Shown here: positions 44,828 through 55,365 of the stretch, piece by piece | Numbering within the stretch: position 1 is the stretch's first letter | How the letters are laid out: every line of letters starts with the position of its first letter | Source: Bacillus sp. REN10 | Lineage (GTDB): Bacteria; Bacillota; Bacilli; Bacillales; Domibacillaceae | Reading direction: 5' to 3' | NCBI RefSeq assembly: GCF_016820555.1 | Contig: NZ_JADHDW010000007.1 | Location: 88,876 to 152,875, forward strand | Length of the DNA: 64,000 bases | The notes under the pieces: generated by a model | Seen by the model: the letters and a program-made list of their open reading frames with translations, nothing else | The model's database searches: none | What the model was told of the DNA's origin: nothing | Made by a program: the position numbers and the translations under genes

Positions 44828-47800
44828 TTACGCCCCTTCAAAAACCTCACTATTACGGTTAATCATATCAATCACTTGTATAATCCCGCGTACGTCATCA
44901 ATGTTATCTCTAAACAATTCCGTCACGCTTCCTAATGAGCGGAATGGGTCTTCTTGTAGCACTTTCTTTTCAAGTGTTCCATTTTTCACAACATAATCGA
45001 CGATGTATTTGACAAACCGTAATTGATTGACATTCAGTTTTTCTTCGCTTAGAAATTCTGAAAATGCCTCATTTGCTGCTTGTTGATCTAATCCTACAGT
45101 TTGTCTTACAAATTTAGTAATTGGGGTGTCGCCAAATTCTTTTTTGTAATCATTTCGTGAACCAAGTTCTGTCCATAAAATATCTTCAAGTGTTTGTACG
45201 TCTTGTTGTGTTAATGGCTTGTTGTGACGTAGTTTATAAATGGCTGTTTGATCGTGATGCTCTTTTAAATATTGATTCACTTTCTTACGGTAATTTTGCA
45301 GATCATTTGATCCATAAAATGCAGCTTCCTCTTTACCGACAATTGTAAAGATATCAGTAAAATTCGTATAGTAATCTTTTTGGCTTTCTTTTTCTAAAAA
45401 CTTAACAAGCTCGCGAATGGACTCCCGTACTTCTTCTAGTTCAAATATATTAGCTTCTTCCCAAAAAACATCAGATTGAACTTTGATTAATACATCTCGT
45501 TTAGCATTAATCTGTGGGATGGTGCTTAATTTAGCTAGTTCCTCTGCTGTTTTAACCACACTTTTAATCGGTTTCGTTGCATTTTTAGCTGTTAGTTTAG
45601 CCAGTTCAATCGAATACATAACGCTATCAAAACGCTTAGCCAGCTCATCATCCGCTATGGAAATAATCAACAGAGAAATGTGCTCTTTAATTTCATTTAT
45701 ATTCGTAACGCTTAGTGCTTGCCAATTAGAGCGATTTTTATATTTATGAACAAATTGCAAATGCATTCGCACTTGGAAATTCTCATCATTTAAACGATGG
45801 ATCTCTTTATAGACATCATCAATTAATTCGGTTCGATGTTGAATGTAGGGTTCCTCTTGAAAATCAATAGCTTGAAGCTCTTTAATAATGTCTACTTTGA
45901 GATTAAAGATTCGTTCAGTTAGCCCTACCGAAACCGTTCCTTCAATTCCTTTCTGATTCTCACGGAAAAATTCGAAGTTTCTTAAATAGTCAAAGATTAA
46001 AAAATACTCTTTATCTTGACCTACTCCAAAAAGGTTTGGACATAGCCGTGTACCACGACCAATCATTTGCCAAAACTTTGATTTCGAACGAACTTTTTTA
46101 AAGAAAACTAGATTGACAACTTCAGGAATGTCTACTCCTGTATCCAGCATATCTACGGATACGGCAATCTGTGGATATTTATCTTTTGTTGAAAAATCAT
46201 CAATGAGCGTTTGAACATAATCCACGCTGTAATCAATCTGCGCTGCAAATTTCCCATTATATTCGGGGTAGATATGATTAAAACGCTCCACAATCCGTTT
46301 CGCATGTTTCGCATTATTGGCAAAGATAATCGTTTTTCCTAGCTTATCTCCGCCTTCTACCTTGATCCCCTTTTCCATCAAATCATTTAATACTTGATCA
46401 ATCGTATAATCATTAAACAACCATTGATTGACGGCTGAATGACTGATTTCTTCGCCCTCTCCATCATCAAATGTTTCTTCATATTGTTCTTTTTCTTCAT
46501 CGGACAAATCATCATAGCGTAATCCATCGTCTAATATTTTTGAAGTGGATTCAATCGTACGGTATTCAACAAGATAGCCATCTTTTACAGCTTGTTCAAG
46601 TTCATACGCATAAGTAGGCGCACCTGTTTCTAACCCAAAGATATCATAAGTATTTTTATCCACTTCGTCTTTTGGCGTAGCGGTTAACCCCAATACAATC
46701 CCATCAAAATAATCGAAAATGGCACGATATTTTTTATAAATACTCCGGTGACTTTCATCAACAATGATTAAATCAAAATGTCCAACTGTAAATAACTTAT
46801 TCCCATCTTGTCGTTTCGTATCATCAATCGCATTCATCATTGTCGGATATGTGGAAAATACCATTCGACTTAATTCTGGGCTATCCTTGTTATCTAATAA
46901 ATTACATAACGTCATACTAGGTAAGAGGTTATTAAAATTCTTCTTCGCTTGTAAAACAAGAGCTGTTCGATCTGCTAAAAACAAGACATTCTTCACCCAA
47001 TTATGCCTTACTAACACATCAACGAGAGATATAGCTGTTCTAGTCTTTCCACTGCCTGTTGCCATCACAAGAAGTGCTTTCCTTTGCTTCGCTTGGATCG
47101 TTTCGCAAACGGAAAGAATCGCTTCTTTTTGGTAATAACGATTAGATATTTCATCTTTGATTTCAATGTCTACTAACGGCCTTTGAATCATACGGCGATC
47201 AATCAATAGCTGAAGGTCTGCCTTTGTATAAAAACCAGCGACTTTTCGTTCTGGATAATTCATATCATCCCAAAGGCGAATATCAAAGCCATTTGTATAA
47301 AAGATGATAGGCCGCTGTCCATGCATTTTTTCAATACAATCTGCATAGAGTTTTGCTTGCTGCTTACCTTTACTCGCATCATACGTGGTTCTCTTTGCTT
47401 CAACTACTGCTATAGGCTTACCGTTATCTCCAAGTAACACATAATCAACAAAGCCAATCCCTTGATTATTTGGCATACCATACACTTGATATTCTTCAAG
47501 AACGTCTTTTCCAAACTCCCAACCTGCTAGCTTGAGCTCCAAGTCTATATAAATCTTTCTCGTATCAAACTCGGAAAGTTCGTCTACTTGGAAATCATAT
47601 TGTTCCATATTCTCAATTCGCTTACTAGTCAATTCTTTCCGAAGCTGTTCATTTTCCCGCATTAAATCTTCCAGTTTGCGATCCTTAGAACTTAACTTCT
47701 CATATAACTCTTTGTATTCTTCTGGTCTTTTTCTAGGTTCTTCTCCAGTTAGCAGAACCTCTTCTTTAAATTCAGATTCTGAGTAATTTTCTGCATAACA

Positions 47801-48172
47801 ATAGTCAATCCAATCGACGAATTGATGAAGATTATGTAATGCTAACACAGCTTCATCTCTTGTTATCGTTGAATTTGTATGTACCGCCACATTCCCTAGT
47901 TTAATGATATATTTCATTAAAGGAAAAAGATCTTCATCAATAATCGCCATAAATGTTCGTTCATGGATTAAACTCGAAAGATTATCTTGATACGGCAATT
48001 TCAGTTCGCTATCTGACGTATATAACCATTTCACAGCCAGCTCTAGCGCACGCCGAGTCAAAATCGCACAAGTTGCCGGACTTACTTGAAGGCTTTTCTC
48101 AGCCTCCAAGCAAGCATTAGAAAAATTACCAAATTGATCTTTATCCCGTAAAAACCCAAAATTCGTTAACAT
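44828..48172 (-). CDS. hsdR: Type I restriction enzyme R subunit with N-terminal DUF4145
   Basis: A 1114-residue protein. Residues about 1-120 form a DUF4145-like domain (LTRRALELAVKWLY, then KLGNVAVHTN), followed by a coiled coil (about 150-190), the PD-(D/E)xK nuclease region (VDYVLLGDNGKPIAVVEAKR), and the translocase with Walker A MATGSGKTR (about 371) and DESH (about 472), then GLTATP and a C-terminal helicase half ending with MIGRGTRL. It cuts unmodified DNA after ATP-driven translocation. It follows hsdS by 46 bp in the operon hsdM-hsdS-hsdR. Confidence 0.93.
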   Translation of the reverse strand: MLTNFGFLRDKDQFGNFSNACLEAEKSLQVSPATCAILTRRALELAVKWLYTSDSELKLPYQDNLSSLIHERTFMAIIDEDLFPLMKYIIKLGNVAVHTNSTITRDEAVLALHNLHQFVDWIDYCYAENYSESEFKEEVLLTGEEPRKRPEEYKELYEKLSSKDRKLEDLMRENEQLRKELTSKRIENMEQYDFQVDELSEFDTRKIYIDLELKLAGWEFGKDVLEEYQVYGMPNNQGIGFVDYVLLGDNGKPIAVVEAKRTTYDASKGKQQAKLYADCIEKMHGQRPIIFYTNGFDIRLWDDMNYPERKVAGFYTKADLQLLIDRRMIQRPLVDIEIKDEISNRYYQKEAILSVCETIQAKQRKALLVMATGSGKTRTAISLVDVLVRHNWVKNVLFLADRTALVLQAKKNFNNLLPSMTLCNLLDNKDSPELSRMVFSTYPTMMNAIDDTKRQDGNKLFTVGHFDLIIVDESHRSIYKKYRAIFDYFDGIVLGLTATPKDEVDKNTYDIFGLETGAPTYAYELEQAVKDGYLVEYRTIESTSKILDDGLRYDDLSDEEKEQYEETFDDGEGEEISHSAVNQWLFNDYTIDQVLNDLMEKGIKVEGGDKLGKTIIFANNAKHAKRIVERFNHIYPEYNGKFAAQIDYSVDYVQTLIDDFSTKDKYPQIAVSVDMLDTGVDIPEVVNLVFFKKVRSKSKFWQMIGRGTRLCPNLFGVGQDKEYFLIFDYLRNFEFFRENQKGIEGTVSVGLTERIFNLKVDIIKELQAIDFQEEPYIQHRTELIDDVYKEIHRLNDENFQVRMHLQFVHKYKNRSNWQALSVTNINEIKEHISLLIISIADDELAKRFDSVMYSIELAKLTAKNATKPIKSVVKTAEELAKLSTIPQINAKRDVLIKVQSDVFWEEANIFELEEVRESIRELVKFLEKESQKDYYTNFTDIFTIVGKEEAAFYGSNDLQNYRKKVNQYLKEHHDQTAIYKLRHNKPLTQQDVQTLEDILWTELGSRNDYKKEFGDTPITKFVRQTVGLDQQAANEAFSEFLSEEKLNVNQLRFVKYIVDYVVKNGTLEKKVLQEDPFRSLGSVTELFRDNIDDVRGIIQVIDMINRNSEVFEGA

Positions 48173-48218
48173 ACGAAGCCCCCTAAATGAGTGTTCTAAT
48201 TATGTTAATACTCTTAAG

Positions 48219-49358
48219 TTAATCGTTGAATAATTCCCCTTTGAATGCTCGTTGCATAAGGGAGTTGAAGTTGTTTTCAAGAATTAATAAACCCTTGTTC
48301 ATTAAACCCTTTTGTTCTTCAATTTTCAAAATTGTTTTTGAAAATTGCTTTTGTAATTCTAATGGAGGTACAACTATACCCAACTTCATTAAATTTTTCT
48401 TTGAAATATTAGGCATGGACCCAGCACTTCCTTCAGCTAAAGATGATACTCTATATCTAAAACTATTATTATTTAGTAACCTCCAAAGATAGATTGGATG
48501 AATATATTCTTGATTAGATTTAAAAACCAGCCTAAAAATTGTATCCGGTAACATAAGATTTGTAGGTGTATTAAAAACATAAGCACAAGCACCTACTAAT
48601 TCTTTGGTATTTTTCCTAGTAATGAGAATATCTCCATTTTTCACTTCATATTGTTCTTTGAATGGAGTATCAATAAAGAGCGATTTGTTTTCTTTATATC
48701 GATAAACTCCTTTTGTTACAGCACTTAATTTAAGTACCCCTTTTTCTCCTTTCATTGCAGGAAATGATTCGCTTTTTGGGCTCCATCCACTATCAATTTT
48801 CTCTAAAAATTCGCCTAATAGGTGAACATTCCATTTCATTTCGTTTTTTACTGGATCCCCAAACATCTCCAAAAATACACTTTGCGTGAGGTCGGATAAT
48901 GCTGCAATTTGGGCTTTGCGTTTTTCAATAAGGGATTGAGCTTTTGATAATATTCCAACAATTTCTCTTTGTATTTTAATATCAAATAAAGGAATCTTAG
49001 CATCAGTTAAATTACTTAATTTAATATATTTAATTACTCCACCAATTGATTGTTCCCTTAATTTAATTAAGTATTTCTCCAAAAAATAATATAAATATCG
49101 CACATCTAAAATAGTTGAATCTTTAGACTCTACAATATACGTTCTTTGATATGCATCAAACTTCCCTTTATAATACTTGACATTTAAATCTCCGTTACCT
49201 GCTACTAATACGCACTCACAATCATATGAATATTGATCTATCTTTAAAGGTGTTTTGGAACAAGTGAAAAATGGATACTTTCCATTTTCACTACTTGCGT
49301 TAGCATCTAATTTGCCTGTTCTAATTTGAGTAAAATCGCCTAGTTTCACCATCTTCAT
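48219..49358 (-). CDS. hsdS: Type I restriction-modification specificity subunit
   Basis: A 379-residue HsdS with two target-recognition domains (about 1-150 and 175-340), each followed by a helical spacer (EIVGILSKAQSLIEKRKAQIAALSDL after the first; LEIQKQF-type LELQKQFSKTILKIEEQKGL after the second). The repeated spacer sequence is the usual sign of HsdS. It reads a bipartite DNA target, not deducible here. The start overlaps the hsdM stop by 4 bp (ATGA). Confidence 0.92.
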   Translation of the reverse strand: MKMVKLGDFTQIRTGKLDANASSENGKYPFFTCSKTPLKIDQYSYDCECVLVAGNGDLNVKYYKGKFDAYQRTYIVESKDSTILDVRYLYYFLEKYLIKLREQSIGGVIKYIKLSNLTDAKIPLFDIKIQREIVGILSKAQSLIEKRKAQIAALSDLTQSVFLEMFGDPVKNEMKWNVHLLGEFLEKIDSGWSPKSESFPAMKGEKGVLKLSAVTKGVYRYKENKSLFIDTPFKEQYEVKNGDILITRKNTKELVGACAYVFNTPTNLMLPDTIFRLVFKSNQEYIHPIYLWRLLNNNSFRYRVSSLAEGSAGSMPNISKKNLMKLGIVVPPLELQKQFSKTILKIEEQKGLMNKGLLILENNFNSLMQRAFKGELFND

Positions 49359-50821
49359 TTCAAGATTTCCTCCAACTCGGAAATCCCCATCAAAATTTCA
49401 TTTTCCAATTTCTTTATATTAGTGATAATAACCTCAGGCTTCTCATACTCCACTTCTTCATACTCAATCTCTTTATATTTATTAATCGACAAGTCATATC
49501 CATTTTCACGAATTTCATCTACTGGTACGAAGAAAGATTGTTCTGTGCGTTTTCTTTCTTTTTCATTAGCTAAATCATTAAATCTTGCCAAAATATCAGG
49601 GATATCGTTAGCATCCATCGGATTACGTTTGTCATCTAAAGAGTATCCGTCTGCTTTCATATCATAGAACCAAACGTTATCGGTACCGCCAGCACCTGTT
49701 TTCGTGAAGATCATAATAGCTGTTGAAACCCCTGCATATGGTTTAAATACTCCTGAAGGCATAGAAATAATCGCTTCTAATTTATGATTATCCACAATTT
49801 CTTGACGGATAGATTTATGAGCTTTTGAGCTTCCAAAAAGAACACCATCTGGAACAATCGATGCACAACGTCCACCTTTTTTAAGCATTCTTAGGAAAAG
49901 TGCTAAAAATAGAAGCTCAGTTTTCTTTGTTTTCGTTACTTTTAATAAATCATCTGAAACGGAATCATAATCCAATGATCCTTTAAATGGAGGATTGGCA
50001 AGGACTAATGTATATTGTTCGATATCTTTGTTTTGTTCGGATAAGCTATCACGGTATTCGATGTTAGGGTTATCTACTCCGTGAAGCATCATGTTCATGG
50101 CACCAATTCGCAGCATCGTTCCGTCCATTTCAAATCCATGGAACATTTTTTGATTAAAGTGTTCTTTTAAGCCTTGGATGAGGAACATATCACTTTGTTT
50201 TTCTTTTAAATATTCCCCAGCCGCAACGAGGAAACCTGCCGATCCCGCTGACGGATCTACGATAATATCCTCAGGAGTTGGTTTCATTAATCGAACAATC
50301 ATATCAATAATATGGCGCGGCGTTCTAAATTGACCGTTCGTTCCTGCTGTGGATAGTTTTGATAATAAGTACTCGTAAAGGTCTCCAAGCGTGTCTTTCT
50401 TTCCATCCGAATGACTAGCTTGAATTAACCCATTTATTCCAGCAACGACTCTTGCTAGTAAAGAAGGGGTTGGTATGACAAAAATAGCGTCCCTCATAAA
50501 CTTTGAGTAAATTGACTGCTTTCCACCCAAGTCTTTAATAAATGGGAAAACTTCCTCCGTTACTACTTTAAACATTTCATCTGGCCCCATGTTAGAGAAG
50601 ATAGACCAGCGTAACTGTGGCTTATCTTTCGAAAAAATCCCTTCAAAATCTAAGCCTAATAATTCCGCATCCATTTCTTTTTTCTTCTCGTTATCATCCA
50701 AACCTTTTATATACAACAGGTAAGTAAACTGTTCAATGACCGTTAACGGATTGGTAATACCGCCTGTCCAGAATGTTTCCCACACCTTATCCACTTTATT
50801 TTTCAATTCACCTGTAATCAT
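49355..50821 (-). CDS. hsdM: Type I N6-adenine DNA methyltransferase subunit
   Basis: A 488-residue HsdM. N-terminal helical domain ([27 protein letters not shown]), SAM-binding motif [10 protein letters not shown] (about residue 190) and catalytic NPPF in LANPPFKG (about 276). First gene of the hsdM-hsdS-hsdR operon. It methylates adenine within the HsdS target. Upstream (50822-51290) lies a long hairpin but no gene. Confidence 0.94.
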   Translation of the reverse strand: MITGELKNKVDKVWETFWTGGITNPLTVIEQFTYLLYIKGLDDNEKKKEMDAELLGLDFEGIFSKDKPQLRWSIFSNMGPDEMFKVVTEEVFPFIKDLGGKQSIYSKFMRDAIFVIPTPSLLARVVAGINGLIQASHSDGKKDTLGDLYEYLLSKLSTAGTNGQFRTPRHIIDMIVRLMKPTPEDIIVDPSAGSAGFLVAAGEYLKEKQSDMFLIQGLKEHFNQKMFHGFEMDGTMLRIGAMNMMLHGVDNPNIEYRDSLSEQNKDIEQYTLVLANPPFKGSLDYDSVSDDLLKVTKTKKTELLFLALFLRMLKKGGRCASIVPDGVLFGSSKAHKSIRQEIVDNHKLEAIISMPSGVFKPYAGVSTAIMIFTKTGAGGTDNVWFYDMKADGYSLDDKRNPMDANDIPDILARFNDLANEKERKRTEQSFFVPVDEIRENGYDLSINKYKEIEYEEVEYEKPEVIITNIKKLENEILMGISELEEILK

Positions 50822-50932
50822 CTTGACACCTCTAAGTTCACTTCGTATTTGAGTCCATTATACTATATTTTTGAAATTAACCGTATTGAATATCATTTCC
50901 ATGTTATTGTATATAGATTTACAAATAAATAA

Positions 50933-50984
50933 TCCCTAGTAAATAACCGAATGATGGAACACACATTCAGCTATTTACTAGGGA
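50933..50984. repeat. 52-nt hairpin between hsdM and the OLD nuclease gene
   Basis: Arms 50933-50953 and 50964-50984 match at 19 of 21 positions (core TCCCTAGTAAATA / TATTTACTAGGGA) with a 10-nt loop. Both neighbouring genes point away, so it is not an obvious terminator. Confidence 0.7.
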
Positions 50985-51290
50985 AATTATCCACAAGCAG
51001 TATTTAACAAATTCATCACCATATTTCAGAGTTGATACAAAACCCATAAGCCTTTCGTACATTTTCAAACCTCTATTTTAATCATATGCCTTGAAAGTAA
51101 ATAAGTTGAGGTGAATGCATATTTATAAGAAATATCTAGCCTGACTGATCGTGATGAGCCTTTTATTTGCAACTCTAGACTAATTGCTACTCTCTTTTTT
51201 ATTTCTCCTAAACACCAACAATAAAAATATTACAAAATAACCACAATTAACCTAATTATTTTGCTACACTAAAAAGAAAGGAGTGATTTT

Positions 51291-53123
51291 ATGAAATTGA
51301 AAAGTTTAAAAGTAAAAAATTTTAGAGGGTATAGAGATGAAACAGAGATAAACTTCGATAACCTTACAGCTTTTATTGGAAAAAATGATGCAGGAAAGTC
51401 TACTATCTTAGAAGCACTCGAAATATTTTTTAATAATAGCTTGGTTGTTTGTGAAAGAGAAGATTTAAGTACAGATTCAACTGATAACATAATGGAAATC
51501 ACATGCACTTTCAATAACTTGCCTAAAAACATTACATTAGATAGTACTTCTACAACCACGTTAAAGAATGAATTTCTGCTTAATCTTGAAGGCAATTTAG
51601 AAATTAAAAAATGTTTTAAAGCTACTTCCGCTAAACCTAAACCTACTACATATATTGTTTGCAATCACCCAAACGCCAAAAATTGTCATAATTTATTAGA
51701 ATTAAAGAATAAAGACTTAAAAGCACTAGCTAAATCATTAGATTTAGCTCCTAGTTCATATCAAGCAAATTCAAATCCAAGTATTCGAGCTGCCATATGG
51801 AATAGTTTAGAGAATCTTGAACTACAATTAACTAATTTGCAAGTTGATAAAGAAGACTCCAAAAAGATATACGAATCACTAGAAAAATTTCTGCCTATAT
51901 ATGCATTATTTCAATCAGATCGTCCAAGTAAAGATGATGATAAAGAAGTTACAGATCCAATGAAGTTAGCAGTACAACAAGCTTTAGCCGAACTAAATAC
52001 TGAAATTGAAAAAATAAAAGAAGACGTTAAACTAAAAGCTGTTAGAACTGCTGAAAGAACCTTAGAAAAACTTAAAGAAATGGATAGTGAATTAGCTTCC
52101 ACACTTATCCCAGAATTCAAATCTGAACCTAAATTCGATTCACTTTTTAAACTTACAATCAATTCGGATGATAATATTCCAATAAATAAACGTGGTAGTG
52201 GTGTAAGAAGACTTATATTACTTAATTTCTTTAGAGCAGAGGTTGAACGTAAATTACAAGAAGGTACATCTCAAAATGTCATTTATGCATTTGAAGAACC
52301 TGAAACATCACAACATCCTAGACATCAAGAAATGCTTATTCAAGCTTTTATGGAATTAGCATATAACACTAATTCACAAATCATTTTAACTACGCATACC
52401 CCTGCTCTTGGTAGTCTTCTACCATTGGAAAGTTTAAGATTTATAACCAAGGAAAGTGGGAAAAGAATGATTAAACAAGGAGAAGATAGTGTATTTGAAG
52501 AAATAGCTAATACATTAGGTATTTTACCTGATCCGCTCACTCAAAATACCAAAGCCTTATTACTATTAGAAGGTCAAGGAGACGTAGTCTTTATTAGACA
52601 CTTATGTGAAAAACTAAAAGAAGGAGGAACGATTCCATATACTTTGCAGGACGCTGGATTTGCATTGGTTCCAACGGGTGGCTGTGATAATTTAAAGGCA
52701 TGGTCGACTTTAAAGTTAGCTGAACAATTTAATATTCCTTGGTGTGTACTCTTAGATTCTGATATAGGAATGAATGAATCTAGAAAAAATCTTGAAACTA
52801 AAGAAAAATTAGAAAAACAAGGAATTAAAATTTATTTGACACGCAAACGTGAACCAGAAAACTATATACATTCAGATTGTTTTTCCGAATATGGGCTAAG
52901 TCTTACCTTTACGGATACTGAAGATGCAAAAGTAACCATAAATAAACATACTCGAATTAGCAAAACAAAAGCTTTAGAAACTTTTTGGCCATTAATGTCC
53001 CATGAAAATATCAGAGAATCTGAACGCTACACATTAGAAACTGGTGAAGAGGGCTTTGAATTTTCCGAAATGATTTTAGATTTCCTTACATTAGTAGACA
53101 ACAAAGTTACTAGTCCAGCATAA
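51291..53123 (+). CDS. OLD-family ATP-dependent endonuclease (ATPase plus TOPRIM)
   Basis: A 610-residue protein: ABC-type ATPase with Walker A FIGKNDAGKST (residues 29-38), Walker B region YAFEEPETSQHPRHQ (about 331) and an ATPase-associated THTP segment, then a TOPRIM nuclease domain with LLLEGQGDVVF (about 424) and LLDSDIG (about 487). This is the GajA/OLD architecture. Gabija would need a UvrD-like GajB next to it, which is absent, so a stand-alone class 1 OLD defence nuclease is more likely. AAAGGAGTGATTTT stands ahead of the ATG. Confidence 0.82.
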   Translation: MKLKSLKVKNFRGYRDETEINFDNLTAFIGKNDAGKSTILEALEIFFNNSLVVCEREDLSTDSTDNIMEITCTFNNLPKNITLDSTSTTTLKNEFLLNLEGNLEIKKCFKATSAKPKPTTYIVCNHPNAKNCHNLLELKNKDLKALAKSLDLAPSSYQANSNPSIRAAIWNSLENLELQLTNLQVDKEDSKKIYESLEKFLPIYALFQSDRPSKDDDKEVTDPMKLAVQQALAELNTEIEKIKEDVKLKAVRTAERTLEKLKEMDSELASTLIPEFKSEPKFDSLFKLTINSDDNIPINKRGSGVRRLILLNFFRAEVERKLQEGTSQNVIYAFEEPETSQHPRHQEMLIQAFMELAYNTNSQIILTTHTPALGSLLPLESLRFITKESGKRMIKQGEDSVFEEIANTLGILPDPLTQNTKALLLLEGQGDVVFIRHLCEKLKEGGTIPYTLQDAGFALVPTGGCDNLKAWSTLKLAEQFNIPWCVLLDSDIGMNESRKNLETKEKLEKQGIKIYLTRKREPENYIHSDCFSEYGLSLTFTDTEDAKVTINKHTRISKTKALETFWPLMSHENIRESERYTLETGEEGFEFSEMILDFLTLVDNKVTSPA

Positions 53124-53179
53124 GACTTTAATATTTCAAATTGTGGATAAAAACAGTGCTATTCTCACTTATTGAAATA

Positions 53180-53213
53180 CAGAAAAAAAGCCTTGAAAAG
53201 CCAAGGCTTTTTC
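53180..53213. terminator. Bidirectional terminator
   Basis: AAAAAGCCTTG pairs with CAAGGCTTTTT between the convergent OLD and DUF4062 genes. Confidence 0.85.
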
Positions 53214-53331
53214 CATTTTCATCAACATTTTATTTCAACGTTACACTCTCAATTTTAAAACCGCAACATTTTCTACGTGTGTTAAGTTGACAGTAAATAC
53301 AGGAGCGGCATTAGTTCAAAATATAGTTTTC

Positions 53332-54657
53332 TCACACTTTTTTCTTTAGTTGTTTTGACCAAACACCCCATTCATGACCAAGAGTGTTACTTAAAACAGT
53401 CTCTACCTTACTAAACCATTGTAAGATTTCTATTTGAGAGAATGAATTTTTATATTCATCAAGTACCTCTTTAATGAATGATATAGAGGGGTGGCCTTCC
53501 CCTAAGTATGCCAAGCATTCCAAAAATACACTTTGCCTAACAGTCATCGCTTTTTGAATAAGTTTCTCGCTAGAAAGGCTCAAATTAGCCTCTTCATCCC
53601 TTATATCCTCAAGGATGTCTCTTAAGTTTCCAGTCTGATAATAGTATTCGTAAGTAGAAGGTACTTCAGGTAGCTCTATTGGTTTATTTGGTTCAAAGTA
53701 AAAAACAGGGTAATCACTTTTTTGCTCATCTTCTACCAACTTTTTAATATCTACCTTTTCAGTAACCTCTCTAAGTTCCCTTAGGAACCTTAATGGTGCT
53801 CTGCTCCAGAGCCAATCAGCTTCAGGTATTGAGAGTTTTCTAAACTGAATATCCAAATCCCTGTCCCAACTTCTAAAGTAAGACTCATGGTAATGCGTGC
53901 TATGTTGCCATTCTCCTTCATAATTACAATAGGATATTACCACTGCCCAAGAGTCGTAGCTACTATAAGTTATATCTGTGAATAATAGGAAACCACGTGG
54001 TAGTAACCAAACCACTCTTTCTTCATCACTGTCGCTAATAATAATTTTATTTGACTTTATAGATACAGTATTTGATGTTCCTTCTGGCTGGTCCACATGT
54101 TGAATTTGCTCCTGCTTTACGTCAGAACCTCTTATCCAACCTCTGAATTTGTACTCAGTATCATCTTTCTTAACAAATTCTTGTAATGAAAAGGAAACCT
54201 CCGAAGTTATTTCACTAATGTTCTCAACAAATCTTACTATATTCGAAAGTACTAATTTTTTAAATCCTTCGTACTTTTCAATCTGTGGTTCTTTAACTTC
54301 TCGCTCATATAATTCAAGTGAAATATTTGAACTTTTTTTATTAACTAAATATTGGTCGTTTAACACTATTGCAAAAACAGGTATCCCATGTTTTAAAGCA
54401 AATTCATATTCCAATTGTGTATAACTTTTTCCGCTATCAGGTTCAATAGAACCATACTTACCGCCAAGAATTAACATAAGTAGATCGGATTCTTTAATCC
54501 ATTCTTCTATAACCTGCCATTGTTTTTTATTAGCAGCAGTAAATAATTCCATACCTGCAGGGATATGTCCAGCTCTCAAAATCCCTTCAACAGCCTTTTG
54601 TCTCTCTTCCTTTAAATCTAGATATGTAGACGATACAAAAACTTGAAGTTTTTTCAA
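53332..54657 (-). CDS. DUF4062 protein with unknown C-terminal effector-like region
   Basis: A 441-residue protein. Residues about 3-95 form a DUF4062 domain (VFVSSTYLDLKEER, then ESDLLMLILGGKYGSI, then YTQLEYEFALKHGIPV), a TIR/flavodoxin-related fold found at the N-terminus of bacterial NLR-like and other defence proteins. The remainder has no ATPase motif; it contains aromatic-rich segments and a helical end. I do not recognise the C-terminal domain. The location among defence genes suggests a sensor or nucleotide-processing effector, but this is inference. Confidence 0.65.
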   Translation of the reverse strand: MKKLQVFVSSTYLDLKEERQKAVEGILRAGHIPAGMELFTAANKKQWQVIEEWIKESDLLMLILGGKYGSIEPDSGKSYTQLEYEFALKHGIPVFAIVLNDQYLVNKKSSNISLELYEREVKEPQIEKYEGFKKLVLSNIVRFVENISEITSEVSFSLQEFVKKDDTEYKFRGWIRGSDVKQEQIQHVDQPEGTSNTVSIKSNKIIISDSDEERVVWLLPRGFLLFTDITYSSYDSWAVVISYCNYEGEWQHSTHYHESYFRSWDRDLDIQFRKLSIPEADWLWSRAPLRFLRELREVTEKVDIKKLVEDEQKSDYPVFYFEPNKPIELPEVPSTYEYYYQTGNLRDILEDIRDEEANLSLSSEKLIQKAMTVRQSVFLECLAYLGEGHPSISFIKEVLDEYKNSFSQIEILQWFSKVETVLSNTLGHEWGVWSKQLKKKV

Positions 54658-55033
54658 ATTATATTTCCCCCCTATAATTTCAAATGTGTCATTCTAACTC
54701 TATTATTACAGAAAGGTGTTATAAATAGAATAATCTGTTAACGTAAGTTGTCCTTTTTCTGAAAAAAGTAAGTCGTTAGATATTTAAAACGTTTTGTAAC
54801 CCCATCCAGTGCCGATTGATTGAGCTTTATCAGTAAAAGTCTATGTATCTGTCATTCGCTTCGCATAAAAACTTCTTAAATTACATTTCTTCAAAATTTA
54901 ATTCACAAGCAGGCATACATTGTTTGTGAATTATATCCAGCTAAAAATGATTCTTTTTACCTATAAGAATATTTCATTTTAGTAATCATGATATCAATGA
55001 CAAAAAATATTTAGCCAGAAAGGAGGCCCCTCA
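54658..55033. other. 376 bp without a gene
   Basis: AT-rich, no convincing frame or hairpin on either strand; it probably holds the promoter of the recombinase cluster. Confidence 0.4.
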
Positions 55034-55192
55034 GTGGAGAATAAAACTAAAAGCATCGATCATTTATCTGAAAGATTCCTTAAACATTGTGAAAATGTCG
55101 GAATTTCTAAAACTGTAATACTTTTGTTTATCCACATGCAGGAACAGAAAGATGAACAAAATTATAAAAGAATTGAATATTTCAGGCTGTGA
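55034..55192 (+). CDS. Small protein of 52 residues at the head of the recombinase cluster
   Basis: GTG start with AAAGGAGG eight bases upstream. The product (MENKTKSIDHLSERFLKHCENVG…KRIEYFRL) is charged and probably helical. I do not recognise it. A second frame starts within its 3' end. Confidence 0.5.
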   Translation: MENKTKSIDHLSERFLKHCENVGISKTVILLFIHMQEQKDEQNYKRIEYFRL

Positions 55193-55301
55193 AACAAGAA
55201 GAATAATCAAACCACGGAAAAAGAAAGATAAGCAAGATGTTGAAAACATTCAATTATCAATGGATATGGAAGTAAGTTTGAAAACAAAGCAGTCTCGCTA
55301 A
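55152..55301 (+). CDS. Possible small basic protein of 49 residues overlapping the previous gene
   Basis: The ATG at 55152 opens MNKIIKELNISGCETRRIIKPRKKKDKQ… The overlap of 41 bp with the preceding frame and the lack of a strong ribosome site make it uncertain. The two could also be one gene broken by a frameshift: in this phase the sequence continues from the first frame without loss of coding character. Confidence 0.3.
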   Translation: MNKIIKELNISGCETRRIIKPRKKKDKQDVENIQLSMDMEVSLKTKQSR

Positions 55302-55365
55302 AATGTATAAATAGTTTCCCTCCAGTCAAAACTTAGACCAATTCTTTTTTTCTGGAGGGATAAAC

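Noticed and set aside
51291..53123. Gabija system
   Set aside because: No GajB-type helicase gene adjoins the ATPase-TOPRIM gene.
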